From NCBI RefSeq assembly GCF_963576675.1, contig NC_088912.1:99601895-99665894 (forward strand): a DNA stretch of 64,000 nucleotides. The letters run 5' to 3'. Source of the DNA: Euphorbia lathyris (taxonomy: Eukaryota > Streptophyta > Magnoliopsida > Malpighiales > Euphorbiaceae). A program made the translations under genes and the position numbers. Below the pieces are notes generated by a model. That model was not told the origin of the DNA and searched no databases. It worked only from the letters and a program-made list of their open reading frames with translations. Below, piece after piece: positions 11,623 to 22,725 of this stretch (position 1 is its first letter; each line of letters begins with the position of its first letter).

Positions 11623-13353
11623 TGATGTAAGTTTCGTCTAGCGTAGTGTTTTCTACGATGAAATGTATATTACGTTAAGTGCGTTATGACTATAGATGTG
11701 ATTTTTCTAAGTGCTTTATCTTTACTAGACGTCACTACTTAGGGGCAAGTGTACCCCATCGTATCAAGTAATAATCCGGTTAAGACCGGGTATCGAATCC
11801 ACGGGATTTATAATTGCAAGTATTAAACGACTCAGTTTTATACGTTATTTAAGCGGTGAATACTTTGGGTTGGGTCGAGTGACAACTATAAACTACTCCT
11901 AAACTATTGGTGAGACAGATTTATGTAACGGGAAACTCCACGGAATGACATGGGTTACGATAAGTTATAAATATAATGAGCAATAACCCCGAATATATCC
12001 GATTGACGATTTACTCTTGCAAAGACGACTATGTGTAGTTTGACCGACCCGTGAGGTACTTAGACTACGTGGTTCCTAGTCAAGGCGTGTCTAATGCTGG
12101 GGATCAGAAACTAGGGCCCGTAAGTTCCATGGCTTGTCAATTCCTACGGTTTCCGGAGCGTCACTTCCGGTAAGGCAACACCTATATGAATCCCTAAATA
12201 TAGCCCGAATGGCATCGAAAATCGCGTTCCCCTACACAATAATCAATTAAGAGTATCAAAACAAGCAATAAATATCAACACGTATATAGAAACGGGAATT
12301 GCAAATCATATGTTATAAATATGGAAAGCGTAACTGCGGAATACAACCAAGCCTAGTACATAGGAAGAGTACAAGCTAATTAGCAAGTAGAGAAGGAAGA
12401 ATTGTCCCTCGAAACTAGCTAACCAGACTCAAGGCTGTCTCTTAGGACTTGGAGGTGGAACTCTCGAGCTTGGTGGATGGAGGTGGAACGGAACTTTGAC
12501 GGAATGACGGATTAAGCGAACAAGCTCTCAAGGTGGTAGAGTTTTATTACATAGAAGCTCAATCCTAAAACTATACAGCCAAATCTATATATCTAAAAAG
12601 TATAGCTCTAAAGTGTATCTAAAACTTAAGGTTAAGCCCCTATTTATACACATCAAGCTAGGGCAAAGTTGTAATTTCATAAGGTACAAGTATGGAGCAA
12701 CATCATGATTTCTGCATTTTCCCATACTACGCCGCGCGTATGGTGGAGCACACCCCGCGTGTTGGCCCATTCCGTCAATAATTTCCTGCATGTGGACCTG
12801 ATCCGGATTTTGTGTCTCAACCACGCCCCACGTATGTTGATGTATGCCATGCGTGTTTGAGCTCCTGGCTAAAAAGTGCTTGAATTACACCATGTACGCC
12901 CTGCGTATCCTGAAACATGCCTCGCGTAGACAGTTGACTTCGGGGGACAATGCAGTCTGACGTTTATGATTGGGCCAATTATTGCTTTCTACGCCCCGCG
13001 TAGGTTGGGTACGCCTTGCGTATTGCTGAGTAGATCCCACGTGGTGCCTGCGGATAAGGCAATCATTTCTGACTCTATGTTCCACGCCCTGCGCAAGGGA
13101 TAATACGCCTCGCGTAAATGCATGAATTCTGCTCCCTTGTTCGTACCTGAAATACAGTTCTCGAGAGCCGAGTTAGCTTGACGTTTTATTTCATAAATTC
13201 AATCAAAGCTAAAGATTATTAACTAACATTACGAATTTTATTCTTACTTCGTTATTTTATTAAAACACTCTGTTTTTGCAATTAGACTTACCTATTTAGC
13301 TTCAAATTAAACCGTAAATCACGCTAAAAGATAGGGATGAAACGCCCCTATCA
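11623..13353 (-). repeat. 5' LTR of A2
   Basis: On the minus strand it begins TGATAGGGGCGTTTCATCCC at 13353 and ends CTTACATCA at 11623 (1731 bp). It is bounded internally by the PBS. TATA-like TGTATAAATAGGGG (minus) lies near 12636-12651. About 80-470 bases upstream of it lie many diverged TACGCGGGGCGT-type motifs (12728-13113). The tail shares GGTACACTTGCCCC with the A1 LTR. Confidence 0.82.
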
Positions 13354-13960
13354 GATACCCAACGTCTGCCGTTCACACCCCAGAGTCATCTCTGTTATGG
13401 ATCGTGTTACAACAGGATCAAAGCGTCACATTCCGTAATCCAGAATTACTAATTAACATTCCTTTGAGTCTGAGGATTACTTATACCTATTAATACCAAT
13501 GAGATGAACAGGTGACAATGATGAATCTACCCATCCTGTTATCTCAAGTCGGGTCCCCAATCCTAATGAACTTTTTTTTATTGGATCCATGTAACTGTCC
13601 AGATATCTGTATATATGAAGCTTGTGAGATCAGCTTTCTGTCTCGACAGAAGACATTGTTACATGCAAGTCTCAGCAGTGATATGTCAATCCTAAACATA
13701 TTACTTGACTTGGGGTGGTTTTAAGTTTATTAGTTTATTATAAAGTTTCGTCTCACTTCATGCTTGTATGAACACTTTATAATCACTTTAAACAAACTTA
13801 CGGATTTCCTTTTATTAGACTTTATTTAGTTCTTAAAAGGGATTGCCTTTATATAGTTATGAAAACATATATCTCATTAAAACAAACGATTTAAAGAACA
13901 CTTCATTTACGTTAAGTTTGCATCCTAGAACAATTGTCTATAAGACACTAAACCCCAACA
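13354..13960 (-). repeat. Ty1/copia LTR fragment
   Basis: On the minus strand it starts TGTTGGGGTTTAGTGTC at 13960, followed by TATAGACAATTGTTCTAGGA. The first 200 bases are nearly identical to the copia fragment at 21775-21967. The far end at 13354 is cut by A2, so the LTR is incomplete. No coding sequence is attached. Confidence 0.7.
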
Positions 13961-14886
13961 GCGTCAATGGAGACGGCTTATGTATATAGTTGCGTCAATT
14001 GAGACGGCTTATAAATATAGTTGCGTCAATTGAGACGGCTTATGAATATAATTGCGTCAATGGAGACGGCTTATGTATATAGTTACGTCAATTGAGACGG
14101 CTTATGAATATAGTTGCGCCAATTGAGACGGCTTATGAATATAATTGCGTCAATTGCGACGGTTTATGAATATAGTTACGTCAATGGAGACGGCTTGTGA
14201 ATAATCGTGGCGTCGCTGGGGACAGTCTTCGAGGAGTAGATAAATAGTTACACGTCTGGAGACGGCCTTCAAGAAGTATATGAATGTACACGTCCGGAGA
14301 TGGCCTTCGAATAGATAAATAAATGCCTAGGGACAATCTTTAAGAAATAAATAAATATACTTGTCCAGAGACGGCCTTCGAGAAATAAATATACACGTCC
14401 GGAGACGGCCTTCGACAAACAGATAGATATACACGTCCAGAGACGGTCTTCAAGAAATAGATATATAAATGCCTAGGGGCAATCTTTAAGAAATAAATAA
14501 ATATACCTGTCCGGAGACGGCCTTAGAGAAATAAATATACACGTCCGGAGATGGCCTTCAAGAAATGGATATATATACACACGTCGAGGGACGGTCTTCG
14601 GGAAATAAATGAACTGAATATACGGGTCCGGAGACGGTCTTTGAGAAATAAATAAATATATACACGTCCGGAGACGGACTTATTTATAATAAGTGATTAT
14701 ATACACGTCGAACGACGACCTTTGAGAAATAAAATATATACACGTCCGGAGATGGTCTTCGAGCAATAAATAAATACACGTCCGAAGACGGTCTTCGAGA
14801 AGTAGATGAATATATACACGTTCGGAGACGGCCTTCGAGAATAAATAGATATATCCGTCTAGAGACGATCTTGATGAAATAAGTAG
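13961..14886. repeat. Minisatellite: eight 31-bp units, then degenerate units
   Basis: From 13961 to about 14208 there are eight head-to-tail 31-bp units of the form GCGTCAATTGAGACGGCTTA followed by an AT-rich tail. From 14209 to 14886 the unit drifts to roughly 30-40 bp built on ACACGTCCGGAGACGGCCTT and GAGAAATAAATA; some units carry GCCTAGGGACAATCTTTAAG. The array continues briefly after element A3 (23309-23335), showing that A3 inserted into it. Such arrays are common in the 3' non-coding part of Tat elements, which may be its source. Confidence 0.85.
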
Positions 14887-14891
14887 ATGTG

Positions 14892-16290
14892 TGATGGGTG
14901 TCGAATCCACCAAAAATAATTAATACTTTACTTGACCGAAATATGGATTTGTAACAAGGGTAAGCAAAGGTCGAACCCAAGGGAATATTACTGACTCAAA
15001 ACAATAATGACTTGATAAATAAACAAAGTAAGTAAACAGGGGGTTTTGATTTGTGAGATTTAACCAATTGAGAATTTCAAATAAAATAAAATTAGCAAGA
15101 GTAAATATGATCTGTAAACAACGTTTGGAGAAATCCGATCAAGGGGGTTCACAGGTAGGTAATTCACTCAGTATCGATCACAGACAGATAAAATAGACTC
15201 TTATACACATACCGGATCAGTTTGGAGTATTCTTCCTTAATATTAAACTGGTCAAGCACGCACGAATAACCAGTTCCTAATCAATAAATAATCATGCCTC
15301 AGCGGTCAGGGTTTAATTTATTGACAGCCTGATGAATTAGAAGAACCCGACCTTAGCCAACCGACACTCAGCATAGACGATTCAGAAACTAAATTACTTG
15401 TTCATTCGACTCAAATAAACCTAATTAATTTTGTATTAATGTCACATGAAAGACAATCTCAGGTTGTCAAATCTGAATCTATTCTTTCAAATACAAAAGT
15501 AACTCAATTTATATTATCGATTGCTACTATGATTGGTTCATTTAGGTAAAACTCTAACTTTACCAATTCAGCCGTATGACAATCCAATTCAAAGAACGAC
15601 CTGCAGTTATCATTCGAAGATTGAATAATCAATCGATAATAAATCCCTAAATACAATGAACAAATAAACGGTAGAATAATAAGAATAATTAAAGCACAAC
15701 AGTCTCACGATAATGAAGAAAAACCTCCTTTGAATTAACCCTTAACCGAATATAGAAGTTTAGCTACGAATAGCCATGGAAGAACACATGTTTCTGTTTC
15801 AAAAAGAGAACAAAATGATACTCAAAAATAAAACCTAAAAAGAACCTATTCTAAGAACGTAAATGAGGCTTTTTGTAGAGAAAAGCCTCTCCTAAAAATT
15901 AGCTAACAAAATAATCTTTTTTCCTAATCACAAATCTTTTCTAATCTGTCATATCTCCTAATTTCGTGCATGCTTAGTCATCCAACTGTCCAGGTTCATT
16001 CTTGATAGAATAAAGGAGAGTCCTGGTCAATTCTGGACATCAGCAGATTCGGAGGTCCTTAGTCTTGGGCAAGACTAACTCCATTCTCGTTTCAGCTCCT
16101 TTAATTCAGCTCCAAATTCCTTTCTGGTCCAAAGTTTCTTCAATTAAGTCCAATTCTGCTCCTTTTAATCATTTGAGTCCTGTGGAGGCAAATCAAACCA
16201 AAACAAGCAATAATACCCAAAATAACACCAAATTAATTAAATAACCTAGCACTAAAGTGGACATTTGAACGTTGAATTGGACACTTATCA
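14892..16290 (-). repeat. 3' LTR of A3
   Basis: It runs 1399 bp. On the minus strand it begins TGATAAGTGTCCAATTCAAC and ends GGATTCGACACCCATCA. The polypurine tract (minus AAGTGTGGGGTATT) directly precedes it at 16291-16304. Confidence 0.9.
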
Positions 16291-18310
16291 AATACCCCAC
16301 ACTTACCCAATGCTTTTCCCTAAGCATATCAGATCATGTCAACAGCTCTTTACTCTTATGATTTCGTGTTAACCAACCTTTCCCAATCCCCCCTCATAAT
16401 GTGAAGATTATCAGCCATCAACTCTCAAAGCCAAGACATTATTCATGTTTAAACACACAACGTAACTACTTGAAGAATCTCAGCAAACAAGCTTTTGACC
16501 ATGTACATAAGGTATGAATTAAAATCAACAACACCCTCACGGAAGCCACTCATTGCACTCAAGTGTTTAGGCTATGAAGGAATCACTCAATTCACAACCT
16601 AGAATGCAATTACCATAGGCTTGCCAATATATCAAATCTCCACCACTTAGTATGAATTCAAGTCAATAAATCAAAGGGACTTAAAATAGGGTGTAATGCA
16701 GGCTGGGGTTAAGGTTTGAAAAAGAAAGGGAGAAGAAAGGGAAACCATGAGTAGTAAAAATATACATTCTACTCTGAAAAAGGCCAAAATGAAAAATCAA
16801 AACTCAATTATTTACAAACGACTTACAATTCTTGAATTTCAATATGAATGAATGTTCAAGATGAACTTAGATAACTATTAACATACTCTTTCTTTTCTGC
16901 CTCTGATTTGTTTTTTTTTATGTTTTTTTTTTCTTTTGAGGCTCTTTTCCTGGGTTTTCTTCTTTTCTAAAGATAATACTAGAATAAGAAATCGTCCATT
17001 TAGACACCTTTTGAAGCACAACCACATATAATTAAAGGACTATTCAATTGAATCCTTATACTTTAACGAACCTGTGGGTTTTGAACATGGACATTGCTTA
17101 AAGCAACAACTAAACATAGAAATAAATGAAAGAATGTACATACTCTGATGGCTAGAACGTCCCTGGCCAAGGGACTCGAACAAAGGTGTGTCAAGAATGG
17201 GAAAAGGCTCAAATGTGGCTAACTAAGGGCTGGTACTGTTATTTTTTTGTTAGTCTTGAGCAAGACTAAGGGTTCGAATTTTATTTGAAATGGCTAAGAA
17301 AAGAAACCTACTGCCCTTATCATTTTTAATGCTTGAATACATCAGTGTGGTCTCGAAATGCATAACATGGCAAGTTCTAGAATTCCAAACTAGAATTGGA
17401 TAACTCTCAGAAAGAATAGAACAAAGTGTAATGTTTTTGTTCTTGCATTTAGGCTCAAAAACTTTCCAAAAATTGGGGTAAATTGGTGTTGTTTCATTCA
17501 AAACATCTTTCATGTAATGGAAAATTAATCAAGTGGTTCATATGCATGCTCAAGACAATTGTGCAACCCTGACCTTTTGAAATCGACAACTTTACTCAAA
17601 ACAAGACTTAGGGGTTTCAATACTAAGTTGGCAACCTAGTTTCAACTGAGTGCAAAACTGAGAGCTAGCATTGTTATTTCTAGGGACAAAACAAAGGGTG
17701 GACACCCCACACTAGACTCGAGCATATTTTCCGGGTTTTTTTCACTTGAGGTGGACACCTCACACTAATTTAGCACATATTCCATGAAATTAAACCCAAA
17801 AAATTGCAGCAGTAAAATAAGGAAATTTCAGCAGCATTAAATTTTCAAAACAGTCAGCAGCCTTTCAACAAATTAGCCATCACAATCAGCCAATTAACTA
17901 TGAAATCAAACACTTCTATAGCAAAGATCCCTCCCCCACTTTTCTCCTTGCATTGTCCTCAATGCGGAATTCACACAATCAGGGGCAAAGGACAGCAAAC
18001 AAGAGGAAAGTAATAAATTGAAAAATAAAAATTCACTTACTGCCCTATTTGGAGGAACCTTTCCTTAAACTCACTTAACAAGAAACTAAAGCTTATTCCA
18101 CCATTTTTAAGCTTTTTGACACCTGCAAATTAAATCAAAAGGAAACACATGCCTATTGAAGAAGATGATGACAATTAAGTTAAAATAAAATAAAACAAAA
18201 CAAAAACAAAACATAAAGGATAACTTGGATCTTGAGTAAGACCAACTTGGGCTGCCTCCCAATAGCGCCGCTAGTTAACGTCTTTGGCTAGACACTCTTG
18301 AACTCTAAGG
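16291..18310 (-). other. A3 post-pol spacer with PPT
   Basis: About 2 kb separates the pol remnant from the 3' LTR. It holds the phrase TTGGGAGGCAGCCCAAG near 18240, a polypurine tract at the LTR edge and no supportable gene. Short frames here (for example 17513-17250) lack any recognisable motif. Confidence 0.7.
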
Positions 18311-18952
18311 CTAGTCTCCTGGGTCAAGATATTGAACTTCTCCAGAGACTCCAATTGGGATATTTTTGTAAAACGGCTTGAGTCTGTGGCCATTTACTTT
18401 TTGCACTTTCCCATTCTCCAAGCTCTTAATTTCCACAGCACCTTGAGGGTAAATCTTCATGACCATGAAAGGTCCTATCCATTTGGACTTTAATTTCCTG
18501 GAAAACAATCTCAATCGATAATGGTGTAGTAATACCTTCTGTCCTATTTGAAATTGTTTCTGGACAATTATGTCATCATGAAATTTCTTGGTCTTCAGCT
18601 TATTGATTCTCGAGCTTTCGCAAGCTTCATTTTTCAACTCTTCAAGCTCATGTACTTGTGGCTTCCTAACACTTTCAATTTCGATGCTCTTTTCAACAAC
18701 CACCTGTAATTCATCTTCCCTATAAAACTCAGAATCATGTCGTGTTATGGGTTCAATAATATCTATGCCACAAACAGAAGACACTTCATTAGGAATTTCT
18801 ATGGCCTTATAAACATCAGATTGAATAATTTTACCATCAAACTCCATAGTCATTGTTCCTTTGTGGACATCGATTTTTGTCCGGGCAGTTGTTAGGAATG
18901 GTCTACCTAACAGGATTCCCGATGAATCCGAAGAGCGATCTTCATCTTCCAT
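18311..18952 (-). pseudogene. A3 protease tail fused to integrase C-terminus
   Basis: The 213-codon frame starts with the end of an Athila protease region (MEDEDRSS, ILLGRPFLTTARTKIDV, GTMTMEFDGK). After about 100 residues it becomes the Athila integrase C-terminus: ELEELKNEACESSRI, FQIGQKVLLHHYRLRLFS, RKLKSKWIGPFMV and KVNGHRLKPFYKN. RT, RNase H and the integrase core, normally about 3 kb, are missing, and the join keeps the frame open. The join lies between codons about 85 and 110, roughly 18625-18700. It follows the protease frame after a one-base shift near 18960. Confidence 0.85.
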
Positions 18953-18954
18953 GT

Positions 18955-19560
18955 CTACGACATAGAAATCAGCTGAAAAATTAAACCATCAACCTGCACC
19001 AAAACATCTTCCAACAACCCTTCAGGGTAAATAATAGATCGGTTAGCAAGTTGAAGCACTACTCCCGTTTTCTCAAGAGGTCCAGCATTTAAAGATGAAT
19101 AAATTGATTTAGGCATGACATTAATTGACGCTCCTAGATCACACATTGCTCTTTTAATACTAGTATTTCCGATTTGGCAGGAAATAGCAAACATACCTCT
19201 GTCCTTGCACTTTTGGGGCATTTTTCCTTGTAGGACAGCAGATACATTCTCGCACATTGTTATCTTTTCATATCCAACTTTCTTGGTTTTATTAGCACAC
19301 AATTCTTTGAGAAATTTTGCATATCGGGGTATTTGTTTTATAGCATTAAGCAAAGGAATATTTACCTCCACCTTGCGGAATGTCTCAAAGATGTCTTTCT
19401 CCTCCTTTTCTTTCTTTGATTTGGCCAAACGACTAGGGAAAGGTGGTCTAATTACCAAAGGTGTGTCTTGATTTGTGGCTTTTTCTCCAAATGACTTACC
19501 AACTAAACCTTCTGTCTCATTTTCATATACCTGATCTTTACTTGCAGATTTCTCTGACAC
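18955..19560 (-). pseudogene. A3 gag C-terminal/protease region
   Basis: This continues the gag frame after an in-frame TAG at 19564-19566. It contains the linker VNIPLLNAIKQIPRYAKFLKEL, shortened here to its recognisable core PLLNAIKQIPRYAKFL, then the Athila protease active site CDLGASINVMPKSIY near 19100-19145 (DLG in place of DSG/DTG, usual for this lineage) and the flap region. The frame ends at 18955 through a one-base shift; the next frame resumes with the expected DFYVVDMEDE. Confidence 0.82.
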
Positions 19561-19563
19561 AGG

Positions 19564-20850
19564 CTATTCTGATTCGGAAGTAGACTTAGTCTTGGGTAAG
19601 ACTAATGCTTTTCCACTGCGAAGCAAAATTGCACTCACATTCTGTCTCAGATCAGTTTGTGAAGGTAACTTCCCCTGGGACTGTATTGCACTCAGAGTGG
19701 TAGCTATCTGACTCATTTGCTTCTCTAAATTTTGTAAGGTGGCTTGAAAATTGGCATTGACCTTGCCTTGTTCTTCCTGAAATTTCAGCAGATTAGACAT
19801 TACAAACTGATCATTAGAATTTGACAACATACCTGAATTTGGATCTGTTTGAACATGTCTATATTGTTGAGGTCTTTGCTGATATTGTTGGGGAATGTTT
19901 GGTTGAAGCACATTATTTTGCTGCTTGTAGCTGAGGTTCGGATGATCACGTAATCCGGGATTATATGAATTTGAGTATGGGTCATACTTATGTGGAGGTT
20001 GCCCCTGATATCCGAGGACGGCATTAATCTGTTCTGGTGTTCCTTCATGCAATGTGGGACATTCATTTGTGGCATGTCCAGTAACTGTACAGATCCCACA
20101 TGCCTTAACTTGAACTACCTTTCCTACAACCAAATTTTGCACAAGAGATGTCAAAACATTTATTTTTTCTTCAATGGAAGAAGTACTTACCTCATAAGCT
20201 TTCCTTGAACCATCTTGCTGCTTCCCAAATTGTTGGGAAGTTTCTGCCATACTTTTGATCAAATCTTTAGCCGCATTTGGTGTTTTATCAATAAGGCTTC
20301 CCCCACTAGCAGCATCTATCATCTTTCTTTCCATGCCTAACATTCCCTCATAAAAATATTGAATAAGAGAATGTTCAGCTATACCATGTTGGGGACAGCT
20401 TGCACATAGCCTCTTAAATCTCTCCCAATAATCATGGAGTGTTTCTATATCTTTTTGTCTGATACCGCTGATTTCTCTTCGGATCATTGCTGCCCGCGAA
20501 GCTGGGAAATATTTTTCCAGAAATGCTTGGGTCATTCCGACCCATGTTGTGATGGATCCTGAAGGTAGGTTGAGGAACCAATCTTTTGCTGCTTCCTGCA
20601 AAGAAAAAGGAAAAGCTCTCAATTTAACTTGTTCCTCAGTTATTCCTTGTGGGCTCATACCTGAACAAACAACATAGAATTACTTTAGATGATTGTGTGG
20701 ATTTTCACTTTCCATCCCGTGGAACTTAGGTAAATAGTGAATCAGACCCGATTTAAGTTCAAAAGCCGCATTTAGGACTGGGTATGTGACGCATAAGGGC
20801 TGTTGATCAGCCTGAGGTGCATGAAGTTGTCTTAAAGTTCTGTCTGCCAT
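19564..20850 (-). pseudogene. A3 gag
   Basis: Reading begins at MADRTLRQLHAPQ (20850), or a few codons earlier. An in-frame TAA occurs at 20680-20682; the frame then continues to the TAG at 19564-19566. The retrotransposon gag domain is clear: LRAFPFSLQEAAKDWFLNLP, TWVGMTQAFLEKYFPASRA and a tail with HDYWERFKRLCASCPQHG. A zinc knuckle CGICTVTGHATNECP (CX2CX4HX4C) lies near 20100-20060. A Gln-rich linker follows, then a coil-like segment. It would form the particle core and bind RNA. Confidence 0.85.
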
Positions 20851-20958
20851 CGTCTCCTCTTCAGATTGTTCACTTTCTTCACTTGAAATTTATTCTTCCT
20901 CACTAGAACTGGAAGTTTCAGACCTGGTCATAAATTGCTTTAAATCAAGTTAGAATAT

Positions 20959-20976
20959 TCCCCGGCAGCGGCGCCA
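20959..20976 (-). promoter_or_regulatory. Primer-binding site of A3
   Basis: On the minus strand TGGCGCCGCTGCCGGGGA lies five bases after the LTR end CCCATCA. This is the normal Athila PBS with one difference. Confidence 0.88.
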
Positions 20977-21774
20977 AATTTTGATGGGTGTCGAATCCAC
21001 AAAAAATAATTAATACTTTACTTGACCGAAATATGGATTTGTAACAAGGGTAAGCAAAGGTCGAACCCAAGGGAATATTACTGACTCAAAACAATAATGA
21101 CTTGATAAATAAACAAAGTAAATAAACAGGGGGTTTTGATTTGTGAGATTTAACCAATTGAGAATTTCAAATAAAATAAAATTAGCAAGAGTAAATATGA
21201 TCTGTAAACAACGTTTGGAGAAATCCGATCAAGGGGGTTCGCAGGTAGGTAATTCACTCAGTATCGATCACAGACAGATAAAATAGACTCTTATACACAT
21301 ACCAGATCAGTTTGGAGTATTCTTCCTTAATATTAAACTGGTCAAGCACGCGCGAATAACCAGTTCCTAATCAATAAATAATCCTGCCTCAGCGGTCAGG
21401 GTTTAATTTATTGACAGCCTGATGAATTAGAAGAACCCAACCTTAGCCAATCGACACTCAGCGTAGACGATTCAGAAACTAAATTACTTGTTCATTCGAC
21501 TCAAATAAACCTAATTAATTTTGTATTAATGTCACATGAAAGACAATCTCAGGTCGTCAAATCTGAATCTATTCTTTCAAATACAAAAGTAACTCAATTT
21601 ATATTATCGATTGCTACTATGATTGGTTCATTTAGGTAAAACTCTAACTTTACCAATTCAGCCGTATGACAATCCAATTCAAAGAACGACCTGCAGTTAT
21701 CATTCGAAGATTGAATAATCAATCGAGAATAAATCCCTAAATACAATGAACAAATAAACGGTAGAATAATAAGA

Positions 21775-22725
21775 TCATGCTTGTATGAACACTTTATAAT
21801 CACTTTAAACAAACTTACGGATTTCCTTTTTTATTAGACTTTATTTAGTGCTTAAAAGGGATTGCCTTTATATAGTTATAAAACATATATCTCATTAAAA
21901 CAAATGATATAAAGAACACTTCATTTACATTAAGTTTGTATCCTAGAACAATTGTCTATAGGACACTTCATTTACATCATCGGATTTATGCTTCTGATAG
22001 GCATCAATCTCTTCAATGGGTGCATCATCGGCCGGAAGAACGGGTATCGATGTATCCAGCACATACCCTATCTTTTCGAACTTCAAAACAATTTTGAGGT
22101 TACGAAACCAGTCGGCGAAGTTTGAACCATTCAGCTTGTTATCGGTAAGGATATTTCTTAGATCGGTTTTCGACATGATTGTTTTAGAGTACAATTTGAT
22201 AAAATTAACCTGAGAGTGAGAAAAGTGACAGATGTTATTCATTTGTTTAATTCACTTACAATTTAAATACGTTGGACTTTTATGTCTTTAAATTTCTCCC
22301 ACTATTTTACCAAATTAATAACCCTCTACATTAATTCGAAGGATATTCACAATTCTTTTAGTGAGCTAGAATCCTAACTCCTGAAATTTCACCTTTAGTT
22401 TACTCAACAAGCTAGTTTCATTCATTAGGTAGATTCATGTAATCAATCACATCAAAACATGTGATTTCTAGGTTGTTGGGTTACTAACCACATTAGTAAC
22501 TGATATGTGTCGTCTATCAATCCTAACCATATTGCCCATTAGGTTAGAACAACATGAGTTTACTCATCCAATTATTCTATCCTAATTTAAGCATTACCCC
22601 ATATTCGTGAAAAAACAATTTTTCGATAATTCAGGTGTTACCATAAGACCCCGAGCTTGAGTTTACTCAATAACCCAAAGGCTCCCAGTACTGCCGACTG
22701 AATTATAATATTAGGGAGGGGCAAC
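21775..22725 (-). mobile_element. Rearranged Ty1/copia fragment (LTR, gag start)
   Basis: On the minus strand it begins with LTR-like non-coding sequence (from 22725) and runs into the start of a copia gag. It then jumps at about 21968, through the shared string GTAAATGAAGTGT, into the LTR start (TCCTATAGACAATTG...), and stops in mid-LTR at 21775. No target duplication flanks it. It is a deleted remnant, not a clean insertion. Confidence 0.72.
21963..22176 (-). pseudogene. Ty1/copia gag N-terminal fragment
   Basis: About 70 codons from ATG at 22176. The string NKLNGSNFADWFRNLKIVL is the copia gag signature (xLxGxNYxxWxxxL), followed by KIGYVLDTSIPVLPAD. The frame runs into LTR sequence after DDVNE, where the element is internally deleted. 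The rest of the polyprotein is absent. Confidence 0.78.

Larger units (their letters stand above)
8306..13353 (-). mobile_element. Athila-type non-autonomous element A2 (5' portion)
   Basis: On the minus strand the element begins with an LTR (13353 down to 11623), then a PBS, then a short unrecognised stretch, the post-integrase phrase TTGGGAGGCAGCCCAAG near 10839-10855, a palindrome-rich leader and one ORF (9871-8681). No gag, RT or integrase sequence is present between PBS and that post-integrase phrase, so gag-pol seems deleted. The 3' end and 3' LTR are missing at 8306, where element A1 abuts. The simplest reading is that A1 inserted here and the rest of A2 is left of the window. Confidence 0.65.

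Noticed and set aside
13961..14886. CRISPR-like array of regular repeats
   Set aside because: Units are contiguous with no unique spacers, lie in plant retroelement DNA and have no cas genes. It is a minisatellite.
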